Source: a virus
Strand: one strand, 5' to 3'
DNA: 38,087 nucleotides
Virus record (IMG/VR): IMGVR_UViG_3300050821_016308
Location: 1 to 38,087 of that record
Shown: positions 37,686 to 38,087 of the stretch, piece after piece
How positions within the stretch are numbered: position 1 is the first letter of the stretch
How the letters are laid out: each line of letters starts with the position of its first letter
The notes under the pieces: generated by a model
The model's database searches: none
Seen by the model: only the letters and a program-made list of their open reading frames with translations
What the model was told of the DNA's origin: nothing
Translations under genes and position numbers: made by a program

Positions 37686-38087
37686 TTATGGCGTGCAGGC
37701 TCCCGCGACAATGACAAAGGCCGTTCCTACTAACATCACGCACGTTCTCGTTCCGGCCGAGTTGTAGCCATCGAATTGAATCTTTCCCATCATCACGGTC
37801 GAGGTGCCGTTGGTTGAAGGCTGTGTGCCGAGATTGAGAATACCGGCGCTGGTTGTCGTTCCAACAGCGAGAGATGGTGTGGAATTTCCATTGATTTGAA
37901 GCGCGGTGACAGACGACGTGGCGAGTGCGGTCGAGGTGGCTAGAAAAAGATTGCCGCCAGAATTGCGGAACGTCCAGAGATTGTCAGCGGCGGTGTTGTC
38001 CGATAGCGCAAGTTGCGGCACGGTCGAGCTGCCCACGGTGAAGGACGCAAACGCGGCTGTTGTCGTGGCGAGAGAGAGATGTGTGCC
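37686..38087 (-). CDS. C-terminal part of the junction-spanning Ser/Thr-rich secreted protein
   Basis: Same frame as the gene at 1-1420. The last 101 residues (from 37990 to 37686) follow residue 473 and end in CVMLVGTAFVIVAGACTP. They keep the Ser/Thr-rich repeat style (ATSTALATSSV, GTTTSAG) and finish with a short hydrophobic tail holding two cysteines that could make a disulfide or a lipid or anchor-like end. The gene for a second secreted protein starts 3 bases downstream. An isolated start inside this segment (38036) is not the real start, because the frame is open upstream through the joint. Confidence 0.85.
   Translation of the reverse strand, partial: GTHLSLATTTAAFASFTVGSSTVPQLALSDNTAADNLWTFRNSGGNLFLATSTALATSSVTALQINGNSTPSLAVGTTTSAGILNLGTQPSTNGTSTVMMGKIQFDGYNSAGTRTCVMLVGTAFVIVAGACTP
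37991..38087. repeat. Second copy of the 97-bp terminal repeat
   Basis: Exact copy of bases 1-97. It lies inside the coding region of the junction-spanning secreted protein, so it is not an intergenic terminus. Confidence 0.95.

Noticed and set aside
1-38087. tRNA genes
   Set aside because: No GGTTCGAAT-type T-arm with matching acceptor stem was found by eye. A tRNAscan-SE run would settle it.
1-38087. Integrase, excisionase or attachment site
   Set aside because: No tyrosine recombinase R-H-R-Y pattern or serine recombinase was seen among the proteins, and no att-like repeat other than the 97-base end overlap.
1-38087. Recoded stop codons (TGA or TAG read as amino acids), as in some CPR lineages
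   Set aside because: Hallmark genes (terL, portal, capsid) are full length in the standard code, and TGA is used widely as a true stop in ATGA overlaps.

Overview
The window is a complete, circularly permuted or circular tailed-phage genome. Bases 1-97 recur exactly at 37991-38087, and one long minus-strand reading frame passes through that joint in register, so the unit length is about 37,990 bp. The terminase, portal, scaffold, HK97-type capsid protein, connector and large internal virion proteins, with no tail-tube or tape-measure gene, point to a short-tailed (podovirus-like) phage. The standard genetic code is used. The host is probably a Patescibacteria/CPR (Parcubacteria-like) cell: the junction-spanning secreted protein has the Ser/Thr-rich 'ASSTxxTNASTTGL' style of CPR surface proteins. 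This is a composition-based inference, not a database result.

Layout. A control region at 25970-26229 carries two copies of a 13-bp palindrome (GTCAACAGTTGAC) and divergent promoters. Leftward from it (25969 to 23024) lies a chain of very small, tightly overlapping genes ending with a probable SSB and an HTH/zinc protein. Next, still leftward, come the packaging and head genes: TerS, TerL, portal, scaffold and major capsid protein. A translationally coupled glycan cassette follows (GT2-TPR-GT fusion, HNH, GT-B, SAM methyltransferase, GT-A). Then come the connector, tail and fibre proteins, two internal virion proteins, a collagen-like fibre and the secreted Ser/Thr-rich protein that crosses the joint. 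The same strand continues from 37990 down to 34638 with a second secreted beta-sandwich protein, membrane proteins, a papain-like peptidase, a transglycosylase endolysin and a holin. Rightward from the control region (26230 to 34576) is the early/accessory arm: small proteins, homing endonucleases, a replisome-organiser-like protein, an orphan DNA methyltransferase, ribbon-helix-helix and winged-helix regulators, several zinc-knuckle proteins, and a 32-unit hexamer repeat. One gene in this arm points the other way: a 2H phosphoesterase with its own promoter.

The most notable patterns are regulatory. Six minus-strand transcription units are each preceded by a TTGCATTGATAT box followed, exactly 18 bp after its TTGCAT, by a hexamer at the -10 position that ranges from good to poor. 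In three of these units, and at the 2H gene, exactly 6 nt separate the -10 from the ATG, which predicts leaderless mRNAs. The leftward early transcript has a leader of about 145 nt with two C(UUCG)G hairpins and a stem that would cover the only strong Shine-Dalgarno site there. The replication gene has a leader with pseudoknot topology. No DNA or RNA polymerase, helicase, primase, integrase or tRNA gene was seen, so replication and transcription must lean on the host.
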